Positions 26,301 to 38,655 of a stretch of DNA of 64,000 nt are shown here, piece by piece; within the stretch, counting starts at the first letter, position 1; every line of letters starts with the position of its first letter. The stretch covers positions 1 to 64,000 of the forward strand of contig JAURVB010014983.1 in assembly GCA_033002965.1 (NCBI GenBank), in the 5' to 3' direction. A program made the position numbers and the translations under genes. Source of the stretch: Piper betle. Its lineage: Eukaryota > Streptophyta > Magnoliopsida > Piperales > Piperaceae. The notes below the pieces were generated by a model. That model was not told the DNA's origin and did not search any database. It saw only the letters and a program-made list of their open reading frames with translations.

Positions 26301-29300
26301 AGGAGCTTTCCGCCGCCGCCACCGCCGCCACCGCCGCCTGCTAACGCCGAAATTGACCTTAGGACAAACACCAATACCCTCATTAGATCTACTGTTTCGG
26401 ACAGTCTCCCCTCACCGCCATAGCTGAAAAAGTTGTTGCCAAAGCCCTTAAAGTCGCCATTGCACCACTGGAAAAGACGGGTTCGTCGGGCCCATTTATA
26501 GTAGTCCACGTCTGCAATCCTGTCTAGATCCATGACCAGTTCCACTGCCTGTGGTTGACCGCGATAGTGACTAGACCCAGACCCAAGACCGCATCCGTGA
26601 CCCGCCTATGACTCGGATTTGAACTGGCGCAGTGTGCTCAACTTGCATCCCAACGTACCGAGAAGTCTCCAAAAGCCTGCGCACGCCACCCGATCTGGTC
26701 CAACATTTTTTTGGTTTGAACCACCCCAAAACAATTCGGTTCAGCCTATTATCACTCTAAAAATAATCTGAAGGCCTTCCTAACCTTGGATTAACACCAA
26801 ACTTGCTACCCCACCGTTTTTTGATGTTCCGGACATAGTGGTGAGCTTATTTTAAAGATTTGAAGACAAGAAAGGGAAGAACCAGGGCTTTAGAGTCAAA
26901 GTTATCAAAGGCGAACCAATTCAAAGGGCAACAAAATTCACTATTTTGTGTAAAGTGTAAGTCAAGGAAAATAGTGAATTCTTAAGTACCAATCTCACAC
27001 TTAGGGATTCGAGTTATACCTTAAGGAACCACATAAAAATCTTGGGTGTTTATTTCTCGCTCGCGGGATTTTATTTTTTTCTAGCTCGTACGATTTCTTT
27101 AGAGAACAAGGGCGCCTTTGGTCCCACCCAAACCCTCTAACTTGACTCAAAGACTCGATTCAGGGGGGGGGGGGTGGGCATCCCGCGCCCGAACAAATTA
27201 AAATTATTTTTAATATTTGTATGCTACTATTGTCATCTAAAAATATATATTTATCATTAATTAAATAGATATCCATAATTTTTATTTAAAAATACTATAA
27301 TAATATATTTTGGAGTTACTTGTGTATGTACTTAATATATATTATTAATAAGTTTCAAATTTTCCAGCATACTGCGTGGGTCTTTGGCTAGTATAGATTT
27401 ATTACTTACCGCATGTGAAGACACCACACATAAGTTTGCCATGTGCACAACTGGCTTTTGAGGATTAGAGCTATCCATTATTTGCATATATTGGAGTTTG
27501 TCAGCCAAGTCACTTCTAGTAGATTGAATCATTGCAACAAACTGCAGAAAAAATATCATGGTCAGCATACAAAGGCGCATGCAGTGACTACAAAAGAAAA
27601 CAATTGACACTGATGGCTTCATCTAGTATAATTTGAAATATTGTGGCATGAACAAAGGAAGGTGCCACTCAATAGACCATACAGTTCTAGGAAATTTCCC
27701 ATTCTTAACAACGACTTGGCAAAGGGAAACTTACCCTTTTGTCGATCTCTTCAATAATTTCCATATGGCGAGGAAGGAGTTTCCACATTATTGTTTGTGA
27801 CCACTTTTCAAGTGCTTCTGGTAAAACTGTGTGGTTGGTGTATGCGACAGTCCTGCATAACATGGGTTGGGTCATGATTCTCATAGACTAAGTTATTGGC
27901 ATCTGGCAAGTAACTAATGTCATGATGCATCACCAATCAAAGGAGTATAATTTTTTTTGTTGACAATGGACATGCCTAATCGTGATATCCCAAGCTTCAT
28001 CCCATCCAAGACCTTCCTCATCCATTAATAGCCTCATCAGTTCTGGGATTGCAAGAGTTGGGTGGGTGTCATTTAGCTGAACAGCAACTTTGTTAGGAAA
28101 GTCCGACCATTCCCATGAGCCTTTTCCACTTCTTCGCTCCTTAAATCTGAATATAATGTCCTGCAATAATGTTGGCAGAGAAAAAATGTCACAGCCATTG
28201 TGATGAAACAAATGACCTGGATAAAGTAAAGATGCCTAAATCTCCACAACAGTATCCCCTTGACATAGGAAATTTATTAGATTTGATGGATACTCACTGA
28301 ACAAAATAAATGCATACTGGAGGATTAAACTCACCAGAGATGACTAATCCATATATGTGGACTTCTTGCAGTTTATAACAAAATGAGTAAGAAGTTGAGC
28401 AAAGAATCAGTTTTTAAAGGAACAAATCCCACAAAATTAAAAGACTCCATGAGAAATGCATAAAGTTTTAAAGACTCCTTTAAAAGTAGAATGACCTTTA
28501 ATGCAATCCAGTGAGGGAACGAAACAAAGGAAGCAAGCATTAGACAAAAAATTTGAATTTATACAAGTGAACCAGAATGGTAGTGAAATATCAAATTTAC
28601 AATGTTTGTAGCGGAGACATCGTGGAAACATTTAATATGCAAAACAAAGATTAAGCATACCTGCAGTGAAGCACTGCAAAGAAAAAACTGTTGCTTTAGT
28701 CTTAAAATCTTTCCGCTTTCTGTAGCATCTCCTGGGTAAAGTACTGCACAAATCTGGAGTGTTGCACGAAAAAAATGAGTTCTCTTCAAGGAACACAGAC
28801 TAAAACTTGTAGATATTACCATCAGCCCAATGTCTGATTGCACCACATTCAAGAATCAAACAATGGAAACCAACCTGTTGAGCCTTAGAATGGAGTTGAG
28901 CAGCTAATTCATATTGTCCGTCATTGAACTGAGACAAGTTAAAATCCTCTGAGATTGCTTTTGCTTCCCAGAGACGAAGACTGATGGTATTTTTGGTTTT
29001 GTATCCTGGAATGGGCACATCATAGGCCAACGCTTGTAGAACCTCTCCACCAACCCATCTCCGCCTGTGAGACATTTACTCTGTACCATCAATCTATACA
29101 CCTTGTAATAGCAAGTTCGCCAAGTGGCAATTTTTTTATCAACAGAAAGCACAAGAATGCTGTTTGAATATGAGAACAGAATTTTCACCATAACTCTAGT
29201 AGATTTCCTTGGAATTGAGGTTATTAACACTTACGATCCATTAGGTAGGACCTCCACATGTCCAAAGAATCTGACAGGGTACACAATGTCATGCCTAGCT

Positions 29301-30869
29301 ACCTCCCATGGACTAAATTTCTGAATCATCAGAAAAAGTTATCATAAGCAAAAACAAGCAAATCGTAGCCAGTGAGGAAAGAAAAGAATAGAGACCAGAC
29401 TTCAAGCCAGTCTTCAGCAAGTTCTTCTTGGCCTTCCTTGCTTATTCTTTGTTTAAACAGGCCAAATCTATACCGGAGGCCATAACCCCAGGCAGGCAAA
29501 TTTAATGTTGCCATGGAGTCCAAAAAGCATGATGCAAGCCTTCCCAAACCACCATTACCAAGTGCAGCATCTTTCTCCTGCAATTGAAGCATTCAAGCAA
29601 TTAAGTTCTAGCGTATGAGCAAATTGCACACAACCACTTTTTTTGCAAGTCAAATTCATATTATTTCCTAACCTCATCTATAAATCAACTACCTAGTATG
29701 CCCACATGCTAAAAGTTTTCTTGGTATTTTACCTCTGGACTGTTTCAGCAAGGTGTAAAGATGCAATCATAGAGGACAGAGATAAAGTTTCTGTGCATTT
29801 CATTTTTAGTTGGATACTTCTTCCAGTGACTCAGAGGAAAATATGTAAAAAACAAGACAAAAGTAAAACAATACTCCTTCAAACAACATCTTAAAATCAA
29901 ACATACAAGAAGAAAATTCATTCCGTTTATCATTTATTTCTCACCTGCTCAACTATATCTTCTAGCTCGTGACCAAGTTTCTTCAAGGCATCAGCATAAG
30001 CATCTCGAATATCAAGGTTTCCAATTGCATTTGTCAGAGCTCGACCTTGAAGATACTCCATGGAAAGGTAGTATGTTTGCTTTGGATCAACTTTGTGAAA
30101 ATGTAGATATGTATCATTCCATCGCTACATATTCAAGAATGAAAGAGTTAACTGAGTAGCACTGAAAAAAGAGGATAAGTACTATCAAGAAGGAATGTAT
30201 AGGCAACTATCTTCATTTTTAATAATGATTAAAGTCAATGGTGATTTTCATCTGCGCGCATAAGTGTTTGTCCCCATTTTCTTCCTAACATATATATTTG
30301 GTGTACTTGAGAAGGTCAAAGATTAGTCTCTTGTCTATGATCCACACCAACATGAAAAATGTGATGCGTGTCTTCGAACTGACTTGAAGGCTAAACAGCA
30401 GCATCGTGGAATTGATGGCTTTTGCTAATACCCGGAAATGAAGCCTCTTATTACCCGAACAAAAAATGTAAAAAACTCCTAACTGCAATTTCATTCATAT
30501 TGCAATCTTGATGTGTTTAGTTCAGTGTTCTTTATCTTTTTAAAAAACTAGAGTTGCTTATTCCATAACTAATTCTGTGTCTCCAGCAACTTATCGTGTT
30601 AATTACAAATTGAAATTCCAAATAACATTTCAAAAGAAAAGATGCAAATGCCATACTTGTGTCAAGCTGTCCCGAACACTTTCTGCAGTGGCATAGAAAG
30701 CCTGCTCTGGATCATTCTTGAAGGGAGAGAAATGGGGACCGTGTCGAGCATGGTAATTGATGCTGGACGCAACATCCGCTGCCCCATCAGCAGTCGGATC
30801 TGCCACCGCTGGAACTTTCAAGACTTCCATGGAGATAGGACTACCATTCACTTCAGCAACGGAAGACAT
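20328..30869 (-). CDS. PHS2: Alpha-glucan phosphorylase, cytosolic H isozyme (one frame defect)
   Basis: It phosphorolyses terminal alpha-1,4 glucosyl units to glucose-1-phosphate. The cytosolic form acts on soluble heteroglycans made during starch breakdown. Fifteen exons: 30869-30657, 30124-29945, 29577-29401, 29320-29235, 29064-28875, 28753-28661, 28160-27976, 27852-27735, 27541-27410, 23871-23653, 23554-23351, 22783-22626, 21211-20948, 20816-20626, 20454-20328; about 845 residues. Blocks include SPHFSPFK-like [55 protein letters not shown], and [13 protein letters not shown] whose Lys binds PLP. No transit peptide and no 78-residue loop of the plastid isozyme are present. Exon 12 is one A short within an A run after EERR, the only coding fault. 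Exon 7 uses a GC donor. Intron 9 is expanded by an insert. Likely functional, or only recently damaged. Confidence 0.9.
21491..22131. mobile_element. MITE-like element in PHS2 intron 12
   Basis: The ends are imperfect inverted repeats: CATAGTTTTAAATACCGTACCGG near 21,495 (shown here in two parts for matching: CATAGTTTTAAATACC, GTACCGG) and GCCGGTCTGGTCTGG...TTTTAAAAACTATGG near 22,095-22,125. 'TAGTTTTAAA-ACCG..CCGG' ends are common on non-autonomous plant DNA elements. No transposase frame is present. The exact limits and target duplication are not certain. Confidence 0.5.
25561..25950. repeat. Tandem duplication of about 195 bp
   Basis: Two diverged adjacent copies, about 25,561-25,755 and 25,760-25,950. 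Both contain GAAGCAGAAAACT, CCAACCCTGCCTTG or a close variant, GTCCAAAGTGAA and CGATCTTCAGTT or a close variant, in the same order and spacing. Confidence 0.75.
26311..26339. repeat. CCG/CCA-rich trinucleotide repeat
   Basis: A run of CCGCCGCCACCGCCGCCA units inside the intron 9 insert. Confidence 0.85.
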
Positions 30870-31936
30870 ATCCTGTTAACAACAATCAGGAGTAAATAAG
30901 ATAACTTCCATGGTGAAAAATAGGCAAGGCAAACAGATAACAACAAATAGAAGCTTATCTAAAAAATATTCAGTTTGGTTGTTAGATTCTCAAATCTCAG
31001 GTACACTAGCTTCCGTTGGCAGCAACAAAATTTCACATAACTTCAAATTCACACCAAGCTCCGAAGAGGAAATTAAGAAGCTATTATAGAGTATAGACAA
31101 TGAAAATCACAGGAAGTCAAAAAGATCACAACTCAATTCGCAGGTAGAGTAAACCGATAAAATCAACATGGAGTCAACCAAAACTGATGAGAGAGAGCAT
31201 TGAAATCCACCAACAATTTCTAATGATCGGCAAAATTTTACCAAACCCATCTCAAATTAGACATCCCCGAAAAATCAACAGATCCAACTTTTCCAGTGGT
31301 AAAAAAGAAAAAGAAAAAGAAAAAGAAAAACCCAACCACTTGGAAGATGCAGAAGCAGCGCTCCAGACTCCCAGAAAAATGGAAGAACTCAATCAACCGG
31401 GTCTTCCACACCCACACCACCGCCCATAAATACCGAGCAATGGACGTTCACGAGGCTCAAGGCGTCCTCACATGGCCATCGCTCCCAAAGCTGGTGGAAA
31501 CTGCCACGGCTCTCCTTCACCGCAACCCAAAACTCTGAAAACGACTGATATTTCGATATAAAGCCGATGCTTACTTCAACATGACAAAACGACACCCAGA
31601 GATAATATAGAGTATCGGCATCTTCATAAAGATGCTGACTAATAAGAAGAAAGATGCAAGTTTGGAGCGATATTTGGGAAGAATGGGAGATATTTGGAGA
31701 TGGGTAGGAGACAAAGCGGTATGGAAGCTAGCTATGGCGATTTGACGCAGAAAAATATCAGAAAAAAATGACATCTTTACATCTTTTCTATCTTCTTCCC
31801 GCACTTCGTACAGTATACAGTCAACAATCAACGTGGGAAGATTACAGACGACGATTTTGGACGGTGGGATGCGGCTCTGCGGTTGCATGGGTGGCTGCGG
31901 GGCTGGCGAAGGAGGCGCCTTTGCCGCCGCATTTGC
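30870..31936. other. Intergenic; PHS2 upstream region
   Basis: Contains the PHS2 5' flank and the 3' flank of the kinase gene. An AAAAAG simple repeat lies at 31,301-31,330. No conserved coding sequence is seen. Confidence 0.6.
31301..31330. repeat. (AAAAAG)n microsatellite
   Basis: About five units of a purine hexamer upstream of PHS2. Confidence 0.85.
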
Positions 31937-34900
31937 TCAACCGGTGGCGCCCCGATAGTCTTTTCGGATTGTCCACAAGAGGTCGTCGCAGCGCTTCATG
32001 GAAGGTCTTGAGTGTCTGAGCGGGGCGAGGCACTGCTGGGCGACGTCTAGCACCTTCTCCACCGCCGCCATGGCCGCCGGGCTCCGACGAAGCTTTGAGT
32101 CCTTTGCCAGTATGATGTCGCCTCCTCCTAGTTTTCGCATTGCCTGCATAGTATCAAAATTTTCTGCTCATTTCTTGCTGCATACATTGCTTCTTTTTTT
32201 TTGGAAGCTCAATCGCATAGTCCACTGCTTATTTTTGTCGAAAAGAGTGCATTTTTGAGACTTAGTAGGATGCTCAAAAGAACACTCAATCCGTTATATA
32301 AAATTCAACAAAGAAGGCCTGCACTCATTTCTTGTTGTAGGATTTCAATTTTAGCTACTGTTGTGCAGGATGAGGGAAATAGCAATCAATCAATTGATAA
32401 ATGCAAGATTCATGTTGTCCTTGCTGTTTTCTTGTTAGGAAGGTTGTAGTAGATTGAAAGTTGGGAAGAACAATCTGTTAATCAACTATTCCCTCTTGTT
32501 GTATAGATTGCAATTTTGGAAGATCGATCTATAACACAGAACCCTTCTTGTAATTGTTCATTTTTTGTCGGAAAGATCGCATTTTTGAAACTGTTTAGGA
32601 TGCGGAAAAAGCAATTTATCATTCTACAAAACCTATAGGATATGTCATCTATTTATTTGAAAGATTTCAGTTTTGAAACGTGGTAGAATGGGGGGGGAAC
32701 ATCTAATAGATAACACAACGTCTGTTCTGCGAACTACTCTTATTGTTCAGGAAAGACTACATTTTTTAGACTGGATGGAATGCTGAAAAGCAATCAGAAT
32801 TTGATCATGGTACAGTTTTCAAAAATGCACTTTTTCCTTAACAATGCAGCCTATTTGGGATTAGGTGGGTGGAATGCTGGGAATGCACTATGTTATCATT
32901 GTAGCCTAGTTGAAATAAGGTGTAGAGATAATACTATAGTACCCAGTGAATGGTAACTCGTTCTTTGAGCCCCCTGTTTGGTTCTATGGGGTGCTGGCCT
33001 GCCATCAATTCGACGAGCAGCACTCCAAAGGAGTAGACATCACTCTTCTCTGTGAGCTGGTAGGTCTTGAGGTACTCAGGATCCATGTAACTGCCGTCCC
33101 TTTGTCTTGGGTCGTGATGCGAGTGGCATTTGGATTGTGTGGGGCTAGACAAGCAAATCCAAAGTCTGCAACTTTGGCTTGGAGCTTGTCTGTGATGAGG
33201 ATGTTTGATGCTTTTATGTCTCTGTGGATGATCGGCTGATCTGTTCTTTATTTGATACATCCAAATATTATTTGCAGTTGTAGGAGGATTAATTGAACTT
33301 GATGATGAATAGAAATGGTATATTATTGCTTTTCAAAATTTAAATTTGTGTAAAGCAGGAGCTGAAAAACATGCTTACTGGTGATTAATTACCTGAATAC
33401 ATATGCAGGTAGGTGACTGCATGAGCTACATTGGTTGCAATATCCAGCCTTTGTGCTAACTCCAGCCCATCCCCTCGTCCCTGCATGATGCATCCTCCAC
33501 TATCATATATCTGCATCTCTACCAACTGGTAATGAAGAATGAATGTGATTTATCTGTAATGTAGGCATCTTGTTTACTGAAAGCTAGTTTAGCTAATCCA
33601 TCTATCTGTTCAAATGTTGAGTTTAGAATTGTGAGTTTTGCTCTCGTCACTTCATTTTATAGCTAATGAAGTTGTAATTGACTGGAAGGATGATGTTAAC
33701 ATGCATGCCTCAGCTCTCTTGTACTAAACTGTCTGCTCTGTGATTGTTGACTTACCATCCAAATGTTCACGAAGAGTCCCATTGCTAACATATTCAACTA
33801 CTATGATTCTTTCATCATTTTGCTCCAAGTAGCCAAGAAATCTGACCAAATTGAAGTGCTCAACCATAGAAAGGGTCTGTATCTCATTCATAAGCTCTGT
33901 TGATAACCTCTTGTCATGTTCATTCAGCTCCACAAAGAAACTCTTAATTTTTAAACCTGATAAACATATGGCCAACTGAAGCTTAGTAAAAATGATGTTG
34001 TTATCAAAATATTCTGCATATCTTTTTGAATTGGACATAAGACTAAGTGCCTACTGCTAACAATGTAATGCTTTTGTCCTGCTTAATGCTTTATAATACA
34101 TTAATATAAAATTTACTAGGGGCAGTGAAAGATTTTAAGACAAAGCATGTGCCTACAACTAGTCACTAATATGTTTTTGGTGGTCACTTGCAACCAACTT
34201 TGACATGGCATACTTTTTATTTTGTCACCTTATTTTATATGGGGTTTTTACTTTACCTTTTTCTCTCTCTTTACAGCAACAACTGATCCATCCTTCAGTA
34301 CCCCTTTGTGAACCGTCCCAAAGCTTCCCTGCCCTATCTTGTTTGCCTCAGAAAAAATATCCAGTTGCTTTCCAAATCTCTTTTATGGAAAACCTAGTCA
34401 TTCCCAGGTCCGACCTCTCTGCATTACTGGAAAAAGAGTCTTTCCACTTGTTGGCCTTGTTAGATGTACTTCCTGTTGATTCTTCTGCTGTGGCTGCAAG
34501 GCATGCCGAAAATTTGGAATTAGTCGGTCAATCTTCAATTTAGTAAAGTGTTGACCTAGAAAGCTTAAAAGTCTCACCATCCCTACCGAGCTTTTCAGCA
34601 ATTCAACAAACATGTCCATATAGTTATTTTGAAAACTTAAAATACACAAAATCTAATGTTTGAAAATGTATCAGCACATCATTTTGAGTTTCATGTTTAA
34701 GTAGAATACTTGATTGCATAGTTTAACAGGTGCAGAAAAAAATACAATGGTTCATGACAGCAAGATCAAAACTTAAATACAATGGTTCATGACAGCCAGA
34801 TCAAAACTTACTTGAGAAGTCATGGGTTTGATGTAGGATTTTCGTGCAACTAACTCGATTGTCGTCCTTTTCATTTGCAGGGATGAAACAGGTAAAGACT

Positions 34901-35087
34901 GCACTGGAGACTCCCTTGGCAACCTTTTTGAAGGAATACGTAGCTTGGACCTTGCTATTTTAGGCGTTTCTAGAGCTGGTACTTTATGCAGATCTTTGGG
35001 AAGAGCACATTGCAAAGGCTTGTGACAACTTCCACCAATTTTAACAGTTTTGGCTCGGGAAAATGTTCTTGAAGTTGGAGTTTCCAT
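31937..35087 (-). pseudogene. Calmodulin-binding receptor-like cytoplasmic kinase (CRCK-like), frame-broken
   Basis: A Ser/Thr kinase of the CRCK type; about 425 residues if frame were continuous. Exons: 35087-34812, 34493-34257, 33927-33756, 33480-33393, 33240-32943, 32143-31937. The start METPTSRTF was chosen because CRCK N-termini are short and basic; an upstream in-frame ATG exists at 35,189. Visible kinase parts: Gly loop IGQGSFGTV, VAVK Lys, [50 protein letters not shown], and the C-terminal RPSMKRCDDLLWTIRKDYR. Faults: an extra T in a T run before SEANK (exon 2), an apparent extra G at the start of exon 4, a missing G after KGTA (exon 5), and a donor of exon 1 that is one base out of phase. 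Most are single-base changes in runs, so assembly error is a serious alternative to decay. Confidence 0.75.
32230..32900. repeat. Degenerate tandem array in the last kinase intron
   Basis: About seven diverged copies, spaced roughly 80-100 bp, of a motif like GAAAGATYGCATTTTTGAAA followed by TAGGATGCTGAAAAGCAAT. Copies are visible near 32,236, 32,330, 32,505, 32,570, 32,660, 32,750 and 32,825. Confidence 0.6.
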
Positions 35088-36049
35088 TCTGTTAACTCCA
35101 ATTTGCAGCTGCCCTGGTTGCCACTCTATCGGATATATATCATTTATGTGCCAGACTTCGTCAACGTAGCTGAAGTGAAAGCAATTCATCTGTCGTCAGG
35201 AACAAGAAAATGGTTGTGTTGGTGAAGAAATCAATGGAGGTAATTTCATCGTTTACCAGCAGCAGTCCACAACGCTCTCCATTTTACAAGGTTTGATGGG
35301 TGGCCTTGCTTGGTAAAATGCATTTGTTTTCTACTCACCCTGTAGAAGGGAGATTTGCTTTCGTCATTCTCTATTTTCAATTGGGTCGCATGCCTTGTAC
35401 TATCCTTGATCATACCTTATAACTTATCCAGAAGCATTTCAACACCCAAATTTGCTGTTAGTTTGTAGATGAGAATATAATGGGTGGGTGGCAATTGGTG
35501 CTCCAGGTCACTAGGCTCATTAGCTTGTCGCCTTCGAAGGTCAAACAGACATATCAGCTATCTTGCCATCTATATATTGATTGCTTAATCCCAAACATGA
35601 CCCAGTTAATTTATAGCTGATGGGCTTGGTCGTTGAAGTGTAGTGCGGTGCTCAGTCCAAAGTATTTAGCTAGGTTCAACTAAATCTCTGAAAACTTAAT
35701 ATCCAAATGTCCTCTTCTTCCTGTCAATTAATCGATATGATAGTGTCAAAACAAGAGTATTCTTTTTTTATCCACCATGTCCCAAATATTTGAATTGGGA
35801 TTACATAATCTTTCTTCCACTTCATTTTATCATAAAACATATTTGGTTAAACAAGAAGTTTATTTGACATGTTCGATCAATAATATATTGGACGTTGGCA
35901 ACTGCCAAGAGTTGCCATGGAGAGAATGTATGTTCTTTACATACAAAGGGAAGGGAGTAAATGAGAAAATTTATCATAGTAGCTACTATAGTGATCGGAA
36001 GGATTGAAGAATTAATATTGCACCAGATGCAGGGAGAAGGTAATTTTAC
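35088..36049. other. Intergenic between kinase and transporter
   Basis: AT-rich. It was searched by eye for the missing 3' exons of the PHT4 gene (expected block DIAPQYAGF) and none was found. Confidence 0.55.
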
Positions 36050-38655
36050 CTGCATGTCAAACCGAAAGCCTGCTTAGCTAAAAGAGCTCAAGCTAAGGGC
36101 AGCAGTCAGAAAGGCAGCCGCCATTGCCGGTGTTTTGGCAAATCTCAAGCAGAGCAAAGACACACCAGTCCCTACAAAACCAATCGACTGCAACACAAGA
36201 TATTCTTGGTTCCCTTTTGTTATTATGCAACTTAATTAGAAAATATTGTGGAAGAAAAAAACTATGGATAGGCATACCTGCATGATTTTTCTAACTGATG
36301 TTACAGAGTAGTCACTCTTGATCATGGAATCTGATAATGCTCCTGCTATGTAACCAGAGATGGCCATCATGCCTCATGGAATTCCACTAAACCAGGAAGC
36401 CTGCTTGAGATTCACTTCAAAAACCTGCTTGTGGATATACAATCATAACAAGGTAAGCAGCAAAAAACGATGGCCGATATTATTAACATAATATACATTT
36501 GATCGAAGCAAAGTGCTTACCGTCTTGAAGTAGACTGGCATCCATGAGTGAAGGACGAAGTACCCCTGAGATCATTAAAAAACAATTGAGCAAACTATCA
36601 TAGTTTCAAAACTCTATTTTAAGTTGAAAACTCCAATATTAATGACTTCATATTAACAATACTGCTTAATTAAATCAATTTTATTTTCCTAATCAACCAA
36701 TGGAAACTTAAAATACATGATTGAACTCTTTATAATTAACAAAGATTTCAAAGATAACATAAATTACATACAAATAAAACATATGACAACTAAATGCTTT
36801 GTTAGCCAAGAATGGAGTTTAGTTCGAGTATACATTCTTGTAGATTATTGTTCCCATTTTATCGAGCTCATTCTCACCCAGTTGGTTATATTAGCCAAAA
36901 CAACCGCCCATGTCGGAAGCTTAGAGAAGAGTTGATCATGACTTGGAATTTCTGCAGCTGTCTTCACTGAAACATACTTCTTCCCAGTTTGAATGAGCAG
37001 CAGCTCTGCTCTGCTCATCAAGTGGTTTTCCTTGGGATCATTCGTCACTCTCGTTCCCCATATCGTCAACCAAGGAACCCAAGCGCAGAAAACAAAGAAA
37101 AAGGGCCGGCAATCCCGGCACTGGACATTGCCAAAGGAGTGGCAAGCAAGCTTATCACATTTCCCATATGAAAACCAGCCATGGATATCCCCACTGCACT
37201 TGCTCGCTCATTGTCAGGAAACCACCTGCACAAATCAAACGCATCAATCATCATCAACATCTACATTTTATCCAACTAGTAAACGGCAAAAAATTTGCGG
37301 CAACCATTTATCATTTTCGCATATAATCGACGGATTAATTAATTTGCTTGCATGTCGTATTCAATCTTATAACCTTTTATTTACGCATTAAGATTTTCGA
37401 GCAAATTAGACTTTTAATATATAGATAGAGATGATTGAGAGTCGAGAAATATTATAATAATTAATATACTCATATTTAAGCCAACAAGGAAAGGATGTTA
37501 AATAGGTGAAGAACCAGATCACCTGGATAGGGCAAGGCAACACTTTCAGCCAGGCCAAAGAGAGCTCGGGCTGCCAGGAACATGGCAGTGGAGTGGTTGG
37601 CTGCCCACGGCGTCAAGAAGGTGGCTGGCAACCAGACTGCCACTCCCCAGGTCATGACTCTCTTGCCGCCATAGCGGTCGGCCAGTGCACCTCCAACAGT
37701 TGAGGTGAAAACATTGCCCCATAGGAAAGATGACTGCAAAGCCACAAATAAGAGTATATGTTATGGAAGACTGATAACTAATCTGATACTTCAGAAGTAA
37801 AGTATGATATGCAGCTTATAAAATTGAGCTCCATGCACAGTTTTTTCGCAGCCAAAGAAGCATTGCATTTTGGTTAGGTATGAATAATTTGATCTGGCAG
37901 TTAAGGAACTGTGACAAACAATTATAAGAAGGCAAAAATACACAGAATTTGGATAGTGTGCTTACTCTTGCAGGCTGATTTTCAATAATCATTTTTTTCA
38001 TAAAATTAAGAATTCTGCCAATATTCATGTATTGTTGGTAAGCTAACTCCAAAATGGAGATCCGATCATCAAAATTTTATTATTTATTAATTACATAAAT
38101 CCTAAATAAAGATCAATGTATGGCTTTCAAGATGAGGCGTTAGAAGAAAAAATGGTTACAGAATACAAGACATTTTACTTTTCTCAATTGGGTTCTATGT
38201 AGATTTTTTGTCTTTGTCATTATGCCAAACGTGTATAGTGTAATATCAATGAATATAGTAAAAAAACAATTATGTAAAATATAAAAAGTAGTTAGCCATT
38301 AGAACATGGAATGTAAGATTTGCCATCGCTTGAAGAAACAAATACTTATTCCAATCAACAACCATCTCCAATAATGCAGATGACAAGAAGAAGATTGTCC
38401 TGATCATAACAGGGCAACCATTTGCAAGAAGGAAACAAGCATTACATGATGATGGTAACGTTCATGACAATACCTCCTCTTCTCCGTTCCCGCCCTGTTT
38501 CTCTTGATGACCAGCTGCTCATGAGTTCTCGACTTGTTATACGAAACCACTACTCTCGCACGCCGGACGAGAGCATTAGAAGCGTACGACAAGTTGTAAC
38601 TCTCATGGGTGTGTCTTGAACTACTAGTGGCGGGGGTGCTGTGAAGGGAGGCCAT
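36050..38655 (-). pseudogene. PHT4-type plastid anion/phosphate transporter, decayed
   Basis: Major facilitator relatives of Arabidopsis PHT4 (ANTR) proteins, which carry phosphate across plastid membranes. Recognisable exons: a Ser/Arg-rich transit-peptide-like start at 38655, then 37733-37523 (SSFLWGNVFTSTVGGALADRYGGK begins it, here as SSFLWGNVF and GGALADRYGGK), 37225-36878 (WFPDNERASAVGISMAGFH), 36565-36521 (GYFVLHSWMPVYFKT), 36423-36278 and 36187-36050. Faults: one T missing in the long exon where FLW is expected, one T missing at the start of the 36423 exon, TGA for Trp after SGIP (36,374-36,376), TAA for Gln after SFS (36,074-36,076). The exon around CNADR, the MNNMVAR mini-exon and all sequence after DMQ are not found. 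Nonsense codons of the C-to-T type make real loss of function likely. Confidence 0.82.

Larger units (their letters stand above)
24950..27180. mobile_element. Unclassified insert in PHS2 intron 9
   Basis: Intron 9 is about 3.5 kb because of a block with a higher GC content than the rest of the gene. It contains a tandem duplication (25,561-25,950), a CCG/CCA-rich simple repeat and, at its right part, a 12-base G run at 27,163-27,174. No conserved transposon protein can be read on either strand, so the class is unknown; a non-autonomous retroelement or a gene-derived fragment is possible. Confidence 0.4.
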
